Assembly (NCBI GenBank): GCA_947500295.1
Contig: CANMRM010000001.1
Span: 992,001-1,056,000, forward strand
DNA: 64,000 nt
DNA from: an uncultured Kordiimonas sp.
Lineage (GTDB): Bacteria > Pseudomonadota > Alphaproteobacteria > Sphingomonadales > Kordiimonadaceae
Direction of reading: 5' to 3'
Of the stretch, positions 35,258 to 44,561 are shown piece by piece. Under the pieces are notes generated by a model, which was not told the origin of the DNA, searched no databases, and saw nothing but the letters and a program-made list of their open reading frames with translations. A program made the translations under genes and the position numbers. Positions within the stretch are counted from its first letter, which is position 1; every line of letters starts with the position of its first letter.

Positions 35258-35710
35258 CTAAAGACGGATGCCGAGCGCGTTGTCCAGGCTGTATTTGCCA
35301 CCACCTTTGGTCACAAACCCCAGCGCCAGAATTGCCCAGAGAACAGGGTATTCCCATCCGCCATCTGTCCAGAAAAACCCTGCACTGAAATGGAAAGTAC
35401 TGGCGACCAGCAACATCACCGTGACGGCAAGTGCGAATGCTCGCGTCAGCAATCCGAGAACAAGCGCCAGGCCGCCAAAAAACTCAACCGATCCCGCGCT
35501 GAGCGCGGCAAGGTAGCCGTGAGAAAAACCAAGTTGGGCCTGAAAGAATTGACCGGTGGCATCCAAGCCGTATCCGCCAAACCAGCCAAACAGTTTTTGT
35601 GCCCCATGCGGCACCAGAAAAGCCCCCGCTGCGATGCGGACTAAGGTATCGGTGATGTCGGTACCCTTCGCCAGGTCCTCGATGCGGGATGCTAATGATT
35701 GTGCAGTCAT
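35258..35710 (-). CDS. DoxX family membrane protein
   Basis: A 150-residue protein of four membrane helices. The DoxX signature GAFLVPHGAQKLFGWFGGYG comes after the first helix, then FFGGLALVLGLLTR and the tail SLDNALGIRL. DoxX proteins are membrane parts of quinone- or thiol-linked redox systems, but this group has no fixed function. GGAG seven bases upstream supports the start. It is the first of the minus-strand genes here. Confidence 0.88.
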   Translation of the reverse strand: MTAQSLASRIEDLAKGTDITDTLVRIAAGAFLVPHGAQKLFGWFGGYGLDATGQFFQAQLGFSHGYLAALSAGSVEFFGGLALVLGLLTRAFALAVTVMLLVASTFHFSAGFFWTDGGWEYPVLWAILALGFVTKGGGKYSLDNALGIRL

Positions 35711-35960
35711 ATCTATTCTCCATGTCCGGGCCCTGAAAGCGGCCCTGCGTTATTGCGTGAGACACAGGTAATGGACAATTTAAGCAACGGAAATTGTTAA
35801 TTATCGGCATCTGCGTTCGCAAAATGGCAACATGGGATCAGATCTGAATGCAGTTTGCCGGTACGTCCCGGCGTTACAGTCATTTGAACCGTCAATCTGG
35901 TGGAGAGCATTCTCCCGATTTACTTTTTCAGGATGCCGAAAGGTCAACGGGAGTATTGAA

Positions 35961-36554
35961 ATGACACGCCTCTTAAAAGCTGCAATCGGTCTTGTGATGG
36001 TAACTCAGGTTTTGACGGTTGGCTCGACCGCTCAACAGGAAATACCACCAATAAAATTCCAACCTGAAATTGATAGCCCGATCGCGGCGCGCAACCCGAA
36101 TGCTCCAGCTGCTTTGGAGCAGTTTGATTTTGTCATAGGGGACTGGGATGCGACGATTACCTGGCAGGCGCAAGGCGGTGAACCTCTGACCTATAAGGCA
36201 AAATGGCATAATCACTGGGTTATTGACGGGCAGGTTGTGATGCAGGAATGGCGAGGTCCGTTCATTACAGGCGCGGAACTTCGCGCATTTGATGCCGGGG
36301 CTGGATCATGGAGTGGGCAAAATATCTATCCGGGGTCTCCTGACCCCTGGCAAAAAACCACTGCCGAATTCAAAGATGGCCAGATGGTTGTTGTGATTCA
36401 TGATGTAAAGGACGAACGAGGTACCTTCCTCAACCGGGAGACCTACTTTGATATCTCCAATGACAGTTTTCGGATGAAGTCGGATCGATCCTATGACGAC
36501 GGGACAACATGGGAAAAAGGCTCCTATGAGATGATCTGTCACAGGACCAAATAA
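35961..36554 (+). CDS. Exported lipocalin-like protein, DUF1579-type
   Basis: The 197-residue product has a signal peptide ([20 protein letters not shown]) and a beta-rich domain beginning [17 protein letters not shown], a pattern like DUF1579 and related lipocalin-like proteins. The end reads [20 protein letters not shown] 35961 (CGGGAG seven bases upstream) is preferred; the frame stays open 43 codons upstream without support. Binding of a small hydrophobic ligand is possible but unproven. Confidence 0.7.
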   Translation: MTRLLKAAIGLVMVTQVLTVGSTAQQEIPPIKFQPEIDSPIAARNPNAPAALEQFDFVIGDWDATITWQAQGGEPLTYKAKWHNHWVIDGQVVMQEWRGPFITGAELRAFDAGAGSWSGQNIYPGSPDPWQKTTAEFKDGQMVVVIHDVKDERGTFLNRETYFDISNDSFRMKSDRSYDDGTTWEKGSYEMICHRTK

Positions 36555-36621
36555 CCATGCGGTAAGTGTTAGGTCATACTTCTTTGGATCAGTGTCCCTC
36601 GGATCAAGCCTGCAACGTGCA

Positions 36622-36650
36622 TTGCATCACCTCTGCAAATCTGATACATC
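36622..36650 (+). promoter_or_regulatory. Possible promoter of efp
   Basis: TTGCAT (36622-36627), 17 bases, TACATC (36645-36650), about 46 bases before the efp start codon. Moderate matches only. Confidence 0.4.
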
Positions 36651-36696
36651 GCGCGCAGATTGTTCTTTGACTTATTTTGATCCTAAGAGGTGTCCC

Positions 36697-37263
36697 ATGA
36701 AAATTGATGGCAATGCCATTCGTCCGGGCAATGTAATTGAGCACAAAGGCGGCCTGTGGCGCGCTGTCAAAATCGCTCACACCCAGCCGGGAAAAGGTGG
36801 GGCATATCTGCAGGTGGAGCTCAAGAATTTGCGCGATGGCTCCAAGCTTAATGAACGCTTCCGTTCATCCGAAAAAGTAGAGCGCGCGCGTCTGGAACAG
36901 AAAGACTATCAATATCTGTACATGGATGACGATATGGCTCACTTCATGGATCAGGTTTCATACGAACAAATTTCCATTTCAACTGAAGACATCGGCGATG
37001 ATACTGTTTTCCTGCAGGACGGCATGATGGTGCGCATCGAGTTTCACGAAGACAATCCGCTGGGCGTCAGCCTGCCCGAGAAAGTGACTCTTGAAGTCAC
37101 TGAAACCGAGCCGGTTGTGAAGGGCCAGACGGCTTCTTCAAGCTACAAACCGGCAACCTTGGAAAACGGATTGCGCGTCGGTGTTCCGCCTTTTATCAAC
37201 CAGGGCGACAAGATCGTTGTTTCCACGGCTGAGCGTGAATACGCCGGCCGGGCTGACAGCTAG
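36697..37263 (+). CDS. efp: Elongation factor P
   Basis: Relieves ribosome stalling at proline runs. The 188-residue product has the three beta-barrel domains expected. It begins [18 protein letters not shown] and carries the tip lysine K33 in [10 protein letters not shown], the residue that is modified in many bacteria. The second domain has [18 protein letters not shown] 36697, with AAGAGG upstream, is the family start; the 35-codon upstream extension is rejected. No modification enzyme (EpmA, EarP) is in this window. Confidence 0.95.
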   Translation: MKIDGNAIRPGNVIEHKGGLWRAVKIAHTQPGKGGAYLQVELKNLRDGSKLNERFRSSEKVERARLEQKDYQYLYMDDDMAHFMDQVSYEQISISTEDIGDDTVFLQDGMMVRIEFHEDNPLGVSLPEKVTLEVTETEPVVKGQTASSSYKPATLENGLRVGVPPFINQGDKIVVSTAEREYAGRADS

Positions 37264-37304
37264 CTCATCAATCCTGCGTTTCGAGTTATTTTTAGGAGAG
37301 GCCA

Positions 37305-38114
37305 ATGGCCCGTCGTTCCCCCCTCATCAATGTGATGGTCAGTGCCGCCATGAAGGCGAGCCGCGGTCTGCGCCGTGATTTTGGTGAAGTTGAACAGTTG
37401 CAGGTTTCTCGCAAGGGACCCGCTGATTTTGTATCTATTGCCGATCGGCGTGCTGAAGGCATTCTGTTTGAAGAACTGAGCAATGCGCGACCTGATTTTG
37501 GCTTTCTCATGGAAGAGAGAGGCGAAGTTAAAGGCAAGCGTGACGACATCCGTTTCATTATCGACCCCTTGGACGGAACGACCAACTTCCTGCATGGTAT
37601 TCCGCATTTTGCTATTAGCGTCGCTGTGGAAGAGCGCGGTGAAATCACGGCTGGCGTGATTTATGCGCCGCTGACAGATGAGCTTTTCTGGGCTGAAAAA
37701 GGCCAGGGTGCTTTTGTCAATGACAGCCGGCTCAGAGTGTCTGGCCGTACGAAAATGGAAGCGGCACTGCTGGCAACCGGCATTCCCTTCAAGGGCCGCG
37801 ATGGCCACGAGCTGTTTCTCGCGGAGATGACTGAAGTAGCACCACAAGTGGCTGGCATACGCCGGTTTGGTGCTGCTTCGCTTGATCTCGCCTATGTTGC
37901 TGCTGGTCGCTATGACGGTTTCTGGGAATCAGGTCTGAGCGCCTGGGATATAGCTGCAGGCGTGCTTATCGTGCGTGAAGCAGGTGGGTATGTGACCGAC
38001 TATGATGGCAAGCAAAATGTGCTTAATGCAGGCACGATCGTTGCGGCCAACGACAGGTTGCATGCACCGCTGGAGCGTATGCTGAAACGCGTACGTCGCA
38101 ACCTCGCAGACTAA
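37305..38114 (+). CDS. suhB: Inositol monophosphatase family protein
   Basis: A metal-dependent phosphatase of 269 residues. The metal sites are in FIIDPLDGTTNFLHGIPHF and WDIAAGVLIVREAGG, and the SIADRRAE segment lies upstream. The family includes SuhB, which acts on inositol phosphates and also associates with rRNA transcription complexes. The efp-suhB order with 41 bases between is common in Alphaproteobacteria. AGGAGAGG precedes the ATG. SuhB rather than another paralogue is likely but not certain. Confidence 0.88.
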   Translation: MARRSPLINVMVSAAMKASRGLRRDFGEVEQLQVSRKGPADFVSIADRRAEGILFEELSNARPDFGFLMEERGEVKGKRDDIRFIIDPLDGTTNFLHGIPHFAISVAVEERGEITAGVIYAPLTDELFWAEKGQGAFVNDSRLRVSGRTKMEAALLATGIPFKGRDGHELFLAEMTEVAPQVAGIRRFGAASLDLAYVAAGRYDGFWESGLSAWDIAAGVLIVREAGGYVTDYDGKQNVLNAGTIVAANDRLHAPLERMLKRVRRNLAD

Positions 38115-38230
38115 ACTATCTGGGTAGCACCGTAACCTTCTGGTTGCGTGTCATAATTTCGCCCTTAAACTAGGCCTTGCTGGGGGTGACCCGGGATTGC
38201 TCCCCAGCCAATCGGGGGAAGGCCAAGTTT

Positions 38231-39424
38231 ATGCAAAAACCGCAGAAGTTTATGAACCGCATGCTGTTGTTTCTGGCAGCTGTCATCATCTTGGGCGGCT
38301 TGTTGCGCGGTCCTCTCCTTGCCGCCTTTTCTGCCAATATCGTCCTCAATGGTGTTATTGCGGCGACGTTGCTGATCGGCGTGATTTTCGCGTTCCGCCG
38401 GGTCGTTGACCTCAAACCGGAAATTGAATGGATCAAAGCCTTCAAGCGGCACGAGAGCGCGGCAAGCTCGGTGACGCCGCGGTTGATGGCACCGGCTGCG
38501 GCATTACTCTCGGCGCAGGAAGAAGGCAGCATGCGACTGTCGACACTGTCCATGCGTTCCGTGCTGGATGGTATTGCCTCGCGTCTTGAGGAAAGCCGCG
38601 AGATCAGCAGGTATTTTACCCAGCTTCTCATTTTTCTGGGTCTTCTCGGTACTTTTTGGGGGCTTCTTGGCACGATTGGCGCCATTGGCGGCACGATTAA
38701 CGGTCTTTCGGTCGATGGCAGCGACATGGCGCTGATGTTTGACGAGTTGAAAGCAGGGCTGGAAGCGCCTCTGTCCGGCATGGGAACCGCATTTTCTAGC
38801 TCGCTTTTTGGCCTGGCCGGCAGCTTGATCATGGGGTTCATGGACTTGCAGGCGACACAGTCTCAAACCCGGTTCTATAATGATGTGGAGGACTGGCTGG
38901 CGTCGGTTACGCATTTGTCGCGGAGCGAGGTCGCCGAGGGTGTTGCGAGCCCTAGCTCATACATGACCGCCCTGATGGAACAAACCGCCGATGGCATCGA
39001 CCGGCTTCAGCGTACCCTCAAGCAATCAGAGGATGCACGCACCGGGGCGCAGCAGACGATGACAGTGATTGCCGAATCCCTTGCGGCGCTTGCCGACCGA
39101 ATGGATGCGCAAGCGGCGCATCAGGCGAAAAGCGAAGAAAGCGAGCGCGCGCTTGCAGCGGCTATCTCCCAACTGGCTCAATCGCAAATTGACGCGGCTC
39201 AAAAAGAAACGCCAGCGCCAGCACCGGCAATGGATGACACCACCAAAGGTCATATCCGTAACCTGGATGTCGGCATCAAGCGTCTTATTGATGAACAATC
39301 GCGCTCCAGCCAGACCTTGTCCGAAGAGCTGCGGAGCGAGCTGAAACTTCTGGCGCGAACCATTTCTGCAGGCCTTGATGCCCGGCCAAAAGGCGGAGAT
39401 GAAGGCGGCGGAGGAGCATTCTGA
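38231..39424 (+). CDS. MotA/TolQ/ExbB-like proton-channel protein
   Basis: The 397-residue product has an N-terminal pair of helices (about 10-32 and 38-56) and two more near 135-160 (FLGLLGTFWGLLGTIGAIGG) and 185-215 (FSSSLFGLAGSLIMGFMD). The last two match the conserved core of MotA/TolQ/ExbB proteins. The C-terminal ~180 residues are cytoplasmic and coiled-coil (EQTADGIDRLQRTLKQSED). GGGGGAAGG precedes ATG 38231. The stop overlaps the next gene by one base. The pair looks like a proton-driven machine, not the flagellar stator genes. Confidence 0.85.
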   Translation: MQKPQKFMNRMLLFLAAVIILGGLLRGPLLAAFSANIVLNGVIAATLLIGVIFAFRRVVDLKPEIEWIKAFKRHESAASSVTPRLMAPAAALLSAQEEGSMRLSTLSMRSVLDGIASRLEESREISRYFTQLLIFLGLLGTFWGLLGTIGAIGGTINGLSVDGSDMALMFDELKAGLEAPLSGMGTAFSSSLFGLAGSLIMGFMDLQATQSQTRFYNDVEDWLASVTHLSRSEVAEGVASPSSYMTALMEQTADGIDRLQRTLKQSEDARTGAQQTMTVIAESLAALADRMDAQAAHQAKSEESERALAAAISQLAQSQIDAAQKETPAPAPAMDDTTKGHIRNLDVGIKRLIDEQSRSSQTLSEELRSELKLLARTISAGLDARPKGGDEGGGGAF

Positions 39425-40518
39425 TGATTGCCGCGCGCAGGCGGATTGGGGGGCAGGCCCCGGATAACAGCTGGCCGGGTTTTGTTGATGCGCTATCAAC
39501 CCTGCTGCTGGTGATTATTTTCCTGCTTTCCATGTTTGTGCTGGCGCAGTTTTTTCTTGGTCAGGCTTTGTCGGGACGCGAACAGGCGCTTGCTGAGCTC
39601 CGGGGGCAGGTAGCCCAACTTGGCAATCTTTTGCGACTGGAACAGCAGGCCAATGCATCGCTGAGAGACAATATGACGGAACTCGCGGCCTCATTGACTG
39701 CAGCCAATTCTGACCGTGACCGGCTTGGGGCGGATTTGGATTCTGCCAGGCAAAGTCTGGAAACATCGGAGGCATCGCTCGCAGAAATCACCGCGGCCCG
39801 CGATGCGCTGGCGGCGCGCAGCCGGGAACTGGAAGAACAATATGCAGCGTCATCAACGGCCTTGACAGAAGAGCAGATATTGTCGCGCCGCGCGCGCGAG
39901 CAGGTGAATGTGCTGGAACGCAATGTCACCGCCCTGAGGGAACAGCTGACCCGCCTGGAAGCCGCGCTTGAGGCCAGCGAGGAGAGGGATCAGCGCAATC
40001 AGGCGGTGATCGTTGATATGGGGCGGCGGCTCAACCGTGCTCTTGCCAGCAAAGTTGAAGAACTGGCGGGGTATCGGTCCGAGTTCTTCGGCAGGCTTAA
40101 AGAGGTATTGTCTAATCGACCTGAAATTCGCATCGAAGGGGACAGGTTTGTCTTCGCCAGTGAGCTGTTGTTTGCCAGCGGCCAGTCAAACCTTGGGCCG
40201 GAAGGTAGGGCGGAACTACGGAAATTTGCGGAAACCCTGATTGCCATCTCACAGGAAATTCCGGGCGAGTTGCCTTGGATATTGCGTGTTGATGGCCATA
40301 CCGACAAACGCCCGATTTCGACCGCAACATTTGCAAGCAACTGGGAACTGTCGAGCGCGCGAGCGATCAGTGTGGTGCGCTTTCTGATATCAGCCGGTGT
40401 GCCGCCGGAACGTCTGGCTGCAGCAGGCTTCGGTGAATTTCAGCCGATTGATCCTGCAGACAACATATTTGCTTACAGCCGAAACAGGCGGATTGAGATG
40501 CGGCTTACACAGCGCTGA
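39424..40518 (+). CDS. MotB/OmpA-like peptidoglycan-binding protein
   Basis: A 364-residue partner of the preceding MotA-like protein. D22 in GFVDALSTLL precedes a single membrane helix (about 25-48), the position of the proton-binding Asp in MotB-type stators. A long coiled coil spans roughly 50-205, and the OmpA-like domain (about 240-364) ends LSSARAISVVRFLISAGVPP, GFGEFQPIDPADN and NRRIEMRL, with the conserved peptidoglycan-binding motifs. The pair probably spans the envelope from the inner membrane to the cell wall; its task is unknown. Confidence 0.88.
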   Translation: MIAARRRIGGQAPDNSWPGFVDALSTLLLVIIFLLSMFVLAQFFLGQALSGREQALAELRGQVAQLGNLLRLEQQANASLRDNMTELAASLTAANSDRDRLGADLDSARQSLETSEASLAEITAARDALAARSRELEEQYAASSTALTEEQILSRRAREQVNVLERNVTALREQLTRLEAALEASEERDQRNQAVIVDMGRRLNRALASKVEELAGYRSEFFGRLKEVLSNRPEIRIEGDRFVFASELLFASGQSNLGPEGRAELRKFAETLIAISQEIPGELPWILRVDGHTDKRPISTATFASNWELSSARAISVVRFLISAGVPPERLAAAGFGEFQPIDPADNIFAYSRNRRIEMRLTQR

Positions 40519-40532
40519 TCCATAAGCCGGTG

Positions 40533-40560
40533 CAGTTTTGAAAGCAGTTTTTCAAAGCTG
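40533..40560 (+). terminator. 12-bp hairpin after the MotB-like gene
   Basis: CAGTTTTGAAAG (40533-40544) pairs with TTTTCAAAGCTG (40549-40560), two G-T wobbles, loop CAGT. No T run follows, so it may be a weak terminator or a 3'-end stabiliser. Confidence 0.45.
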
Positions 40561-40629
40561 AAGATCGACATCAAAACCTGTCACATTTACTAAGAGCAGG
40601 ACGCAAAAAAAATCATCAGTGGGGGATAC

Positions 40630-42162
40630 ATGATGTTTCATCAATTAGTGGTTAGGGTGCTCGCGGCAGTCTTTTTTTTGAGCATACCATCCGGTGCGCA
40701 GCAAGTGCCCGACTCAGCGGCCATAGAGCGACTGACAAACAGTCATGTGCGCGCATCCTTTCCCATGCTCAAAGAGCTGTTGTCGATACCAAGTGATGCC
40801 CATTTCCCTGAGCATGTAGCTGCGAATGTTGCATGGATGCAAAAGGCCTTTAGTGGTCGGGGCTTTGACACGACGGTGCTTGAAACGGGCGGTCCACCTC
40901 TCCTGCTTGCGGAGCGGCATGTTGCGAATGCGAGCAAAACGGTCCTGATATATCTGCAGATTGATGGACAGCCTGTTGACCCTTCGAAATGGAATCAGGA
41001 AAGTCCCTACAAACCGGTTCTCAAAGAACGGCGAGGCGAAACCTGGGCCGAGATAGACTGGTCAAACCTTGAAGGCGGCCTTGATCCGGAATGGCGGGTT
41101 TTTGCGCGGGCAGCATCCGATGCAAAAGGCCCTGCGGCAATGTTTCTTGCGGCTCTGGATATTCTGGAAGCAGAGCAACTGACGCAAACCCACAATGTGA
41201 AAGTGATCATGGATTTCGAGGAAGAGCTGGGCTCTCCTCATCTGCCGGCCGCTGTAGAGAAGTACAAAGACAAGCTTGCTGCGGACATGCTGCTGATTTA
41301 TGACGGACCGCGCCACACCAGCAATCGGCCCACACTCGTGTTCGGTGCACGCGGTATCGCAACCGTTTCACTTACTGTCTTCGGCCCCCGCCGTCCCCAG
41401 CATAGTGGCACATACGGCAATTACGTGCCTAACCCGGCTATGCGGCTGGCCCAGCTTGTTGCGGGTCTGGAAGACGCTGATGGCCGGGTCACCATCCCTG
41501 GTTTTTATGACGGCATCACGCTTTCCGATGAGGTAAAGTCGGTGATCAATAGTGTGCCGGACAATGAACCGGCGATTCGCCGCTCGATCGGGTTTCGCAC
41601 GCCAGACGCGGTTGCCCCCACTTACCAGGAATCGATCCAGTACCCGAGCCTGAGCGTGTTGGGCCTCGAGAGCGCCTGGGTGGGCAATCAGGCACGCACA
41701 ATCATTCCGGCGTCGGCAACGGCTGAACTGGATATCCGGCTTGTACTTGAAAGTGATCCGGAGCGCCTGGTGAGCCTCGTGCGTCAGCACATTCAGGATC
41801 AGGGGTACCATATCATTGATGGTGCTGAGCCATCGGAAACCGAACGCCAAAACCATGACAGGCTGATTTCCTTCAGTTATGAGATTTCCTACGCGGCGTT
41901 CCGTACGCCGTTGAACTCTCCGGCTGGTGTGTGGGCGGAAAGGGCCTTGGTTCGAGCGTTTGATGAATCGCCAATCAAAATTAGAACGGGAGGTGGCTCA
42001 ATTCCTATTTCGCCGTTTGTCAAAAGTCTGGGCCTGCCCGCAATTCTGGTGCCGGCGGTTTACATCGAGAACAACCAGCACAGCCCTAACGAAAACCTGC
42101 GGCTGGGCAATTATATTGATGGCATTCGGGCCTATTTGGCGATCCTCACTCAACCGGACTAG
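40630..42162 (+). CDS. Exported M20-family metallohydrolase
   Basis: A secreted 510-residue peptidase/hydrolase with a signal peptide ending PSGAQ. The M20 core is visible: SDAKG (D164, K166) as the shared metal ligand, then DFEEELGSPHL with the catalytic/ligand Glu at 197-199, and a C-terminal His in NNQHSPNENLRLG. The first ligand motif, usually H-x-D, reads LQID (Q110, D112), so the usual His is Gln. A dimerisation domain interrupts the catalytic fold. GTGGGGGA precedes the ATG. A beta-lactamase-fold hydrolase gene follows by five bases. Confidence 0.88.
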   Translation: MMFHQLVVRVLAAVFFLSIPSGAQQVPDSAAIERLTNSHVRASFPMLKELLSIPSDAHFPEHVAANVAWMQKAFSGRGFDTTVLETGGPPLLLAERHVANASKTVLIYLQIDGQPVDPSKWNQESPYKPVLKERRGETWAEIDWSNLEGGLDPEWRVFARAASDAKGPAAMFLAALDILEAEQLTQTHNVKVIMDFEEELGSPHLPAAVEKYKDKLAADMLLIYDGPRHTSNRPTLVFGARGIATVSLTVFGPRRPQHSGTYGNYVPNPAMRLAQLVAGLEDADGRVTIPGFYDGITLSDEVKSVINSVPDNEPAIRRSIGFRTPDAVAPTYQESIQYPSLSVLGLESAWVGNQARTIIPASATAELDIRLVLESDPERLVSLVRQHIQDQGYHIIDGAEPSETERQNHDRLISFSYEISYAAFRTPLNSPAGVWAERALVRAFDESPIKIRTGGGSIPISPFVKSLGLPAILVPAVYIENNQHSPNENLRLGNYIDGIRAYLAILTQPD

Positions 42163-42167
42163 CGATT

Positions 42168-43199
42168 ATGATCAAGCGACTGTTAACTCTGATTGTCCTC
42201 CTTTGCGGAAACAATGCCTTGGCGGTGGATATGCCGGAAGAGGCGAAAGGCGTGATGGCCGACATCGCAGCCGGCCTTGAAAAGGGAGAATACAAGGGTA
42301 TCACCGGCGGCATGGTAAGCGTTGGTGGGGAGATCGTTTTTGAAGCGTATGCCCCCGGCAATGGGCGTGAAAAGAGACACGACATCCGATCGGCCACCAA
42401 AAGCATTACGGCCCTCCTGATTGGCGAGTTGCTGGAAGACGGATCCCTCAAGTCCGTGAAAGCGAAATTATCGGATCTGTTGCCCGAAGAATTTGAACAT
42501 CTACCAAAAGGAGACCCGCGACGGGGGATCAGGGTTGAAGACGCCCTGACCATGCGAACTGGACTGGCCTGCAATGACTGGGCACCTGCCTCCGTAGGAC
42601 ACGAGGACAAGATGTACAATACGGGAGACTGGGCGTCTTTTTTGCTCACCAAGCCGATGGCCTATGAGCGTGGCAAACACTTCAGCTACTGCACAGGCGG
42701 TGTTGTATTGCTTGGACGTGTCATTGAAAAACTGTCGGGCATGCCTGTTCCTGATTACGCAAATGCCCGATTGTTTGGGCCGTTGGGTATTGAAGGAGCC
42801 AGCTGGGAGAAAACACCCAAGGGCTATACCGATACGGGCGGACATCTACGGCTCAAGCTTGGTGACCTGCACGCTATCGGGATGCTGATACATGCCGGGG
42901 GTGTCTGGAACGATGAACGACTTGTTGCAGACAGGTGGTTGAAGGCCGCAACATCCGAGCAAACTCGTATATATGAGCGGCGAGAGCAGTATGGCTATCT
43001 ATGGTGGATGGATGGCGGCACCGTGAAGGGCAAGGACGTCAGCCTGCTCTATGCACACGGTAATGGCGGCAACTTCATCTTTATCGTGCCCGAACTTGAC
43101 CTTGTTGCCGCGTTTACCGGCAAAAATTATGGAAAGAGCAGCCAGTTTATTCCCAACAGGCTGGTAGCGCAGCAAATTGTGCCATCATTGATCAACTAG
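42168..43199 (+). CDS. Serine hydrolase of the beta-lactamase/penicillin-binding fold
   Basis: A 343-residue exported hydrolase with signal peptide MIKRLLTLIVLLCGNNALA. The catalytic S75-x-x-K78 sits in IRSATKSITALL, the second Tyr element reads FSYCTGG, and HGNGG takes the place of the KTG triad. The segment VEDALTMRTGLACND is typical of the AmpC/EstB-like family (6-aminohexanoate-dimer hydrolase group). Its gene lies five bases after the M20 peptidase, so they are probably co-transcribed and may process related peptides or esters; the substrate is unknown. Confidence 0.88.
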   Translation: MIKRLLTLIVLLCGNNALAVDMPEEAKGVMADIAAGLEKGEYKGITGGMVSVGGEIVFEAYAPGNGREKRHDIRSATKSITALLIGELLEDGSLKSVKAKLSDLLPEEFEHLPKGDPRRGIRVEDALTMRTGLACNDWAPASVGHEDKMYNTGDWASFLLTKPMAYERGKHFSYCTGGVVLLGRVIEKLSGMPVPDYANARLFGPLGIEGASWEKTPKGYTDTGGHLRLKLGDLHAIGMLIHAGGVWNDERLVADRWLKAATSEQTRIYERREQYGYLWWMDGGTVKGKDVSLLYAHGNGGNFIFIVPELDLVAAFTGKNYGKSSQFIPNRLVAQQIVPSLIN

Positions 43200-43286
43200 G
43201 AAACCTTGGTTCGGCGCCAGTTTCTGATGTTAGTCAAGTCGTTGGCAACACTGTTTTGCTAGCGTTTCGGGAAAACAGGAGCGCCT

Positions 43287-44492
43287 ATGCCTCAACGCCC
43301 CACTGTTCTAAATCGCACGCTTAGTTTGCCGGTTATCACCTTTTATGGTGTTGGCACCATAGTTGGTGCTGGCATTTATGTGCTCGTCGGCAAAGTGGCG
43401 GGCCTTGCTGGTGACGGTGTCGTTTATGCCTTTCTGGTTGCGGGCCTTGTTGCGGTTTTTACTGCCTTTAGCTACTGCGAACTGGTTTCCCGGTTTCCGC
43501 GTGCGGCCGGCGAAGCACTTTATGTGCAAGAAAGTTTCGGTTTAGTTGGTTTGTCCAGGTTCGTGGGTTGGCTTGTTGTATTGACGGGCATTGTATCCGC
43601 CGCGACAATCGCCAATGGCTTCTCGGGATACCTGAGCGTGTTTGTGGATTTGCCACGCGCCGTTACCGTCATTGCCCTCGTGGTTGTGTTGGGCGGCGTT
43701 GCGGCATGGGGGATCAGGCAATCGGCATGGCTGGTCAACACCATCACGATTATTTCCATTCTGGGATTGTTTTTCGTGATTTTTGCCGCCAGCAAAGTGG
43801 TGAACCCGCAGCCGCTTGCGCCGATTCTTGCGGTTCCAAGCCTGTCCCAGACAACGGGCATTTTGCTGGGTGCATTTCTCGCATTCTATGCTTTCATTGG
43901 TTTTGAAGACATGGTCAATCTGGTGGAGGAAGTGAAGGCACCAAGACGGACATTGCCGCTTGCCATTCTGCTTGCCATTTCATTGTCGCTCGCATTGTAC
44001 GTTTTGGTGGCTGTTGCTGCATCCTATGCCCTGCCAACCCGGAGTTTGGCGCAAAGTGCCGCTCCGCTCGCCACTATCGTCGAGGCTGGCGGCTTTTCCC
44101 CGCAAGCTATCGCGGCAGTGAGCATGATTGCCGTCGTCAATGGGGCCCTTGTGCAACTCGTCATGGCATCCCGGGTATTATACGGAATGGCTGATCAAGG
44201 TCTGACCTCCAAGCGGTTTGGCAGTGTCAACGCTCGAACCCAGACCCCGGTTTTGGCCACCGTGTTTGTGACCACGGCCATCCTGATGTTTGCGATATGG
44301 TTGCCCCTCACAGCACTCGCCAAGATTACGAGTTTTATTGTGCTTGCTGTTTTCCTGATGGTGAACTTGGGACTCTACCGCTTGAAGGGCCAGGATGGGG
44401 CCTCTCCGGCTGCTTTCACCGTGCCGCGCATTGTTCCAGTTCTGGGCGTACTGACATGCCTGGCATTGATGTCCGTTCAGGTGTTTGCCTGA
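43287..44492 (+). CDS. APC-family amino acid permease
   Basis: A 401-residue membrane protein with about 12 helices. The N-terminal motif VGTIVGAGIYVLVGKVAGLAG is the unwound helix-1 signature of APC transporters, and the conserved GFEDMVNLVEEVKAPRRTLP loop follows helix 6. It lacks an obvious C-terminal extension. ACAGGAG precedes the ATG. Substrate specificity is not apparent. It is convergent with the ABC exporter gene and no terminator is clear between them. Confidence 0.9.
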   Translation: MPQRPTVLNRTLSLPVITFYGVGTIVGAGIYVLVGKVAGLAGDGVVYAFLVAGLVAVFTAFSYCELVSRFPRAAGEALYVQESFGLVGLSRFVGWLVVLTGIVSAATIANGFSGYLSVFVDLPRAVTVIALVVVLGGVAAWGIRQSAWLVNTITIISILGLFFVIFAASKVVNPQPLAPILAVPSLSQTTGILLGAFLAFYAFIGFEDMVNLVEEVKAPRRTLPLAILLAISLSLALYVLVAVAASYALPTRSLAQSAAPLATIVEAGGFSPQAIAAVSMIAVVNGALVQLVMASRVLYGMADQGLTSKRFGSVNARTQTPVLATVFVTTAILMFAIWLPLTALAKITSFIVLAVFLMVNLGLYRLKGQDGASPAAFTVPRIVPVLGVLTCLALMSVQVFA

Positions 44493-44561
44493 CAGGCGCT
44501 ATCATTCCTAAGTTTTGAGGCGTCCGGATGTGGTCCTGAGGTCATCGCTGACGCAGACAGA

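Noticed and set aside
38231-40518. Flagellar stator motA-motB
   Set aside because: Both proteins carry coiled coils not found in MotAB, and no flagellar gene is near; I call only MotA/MotB-like.
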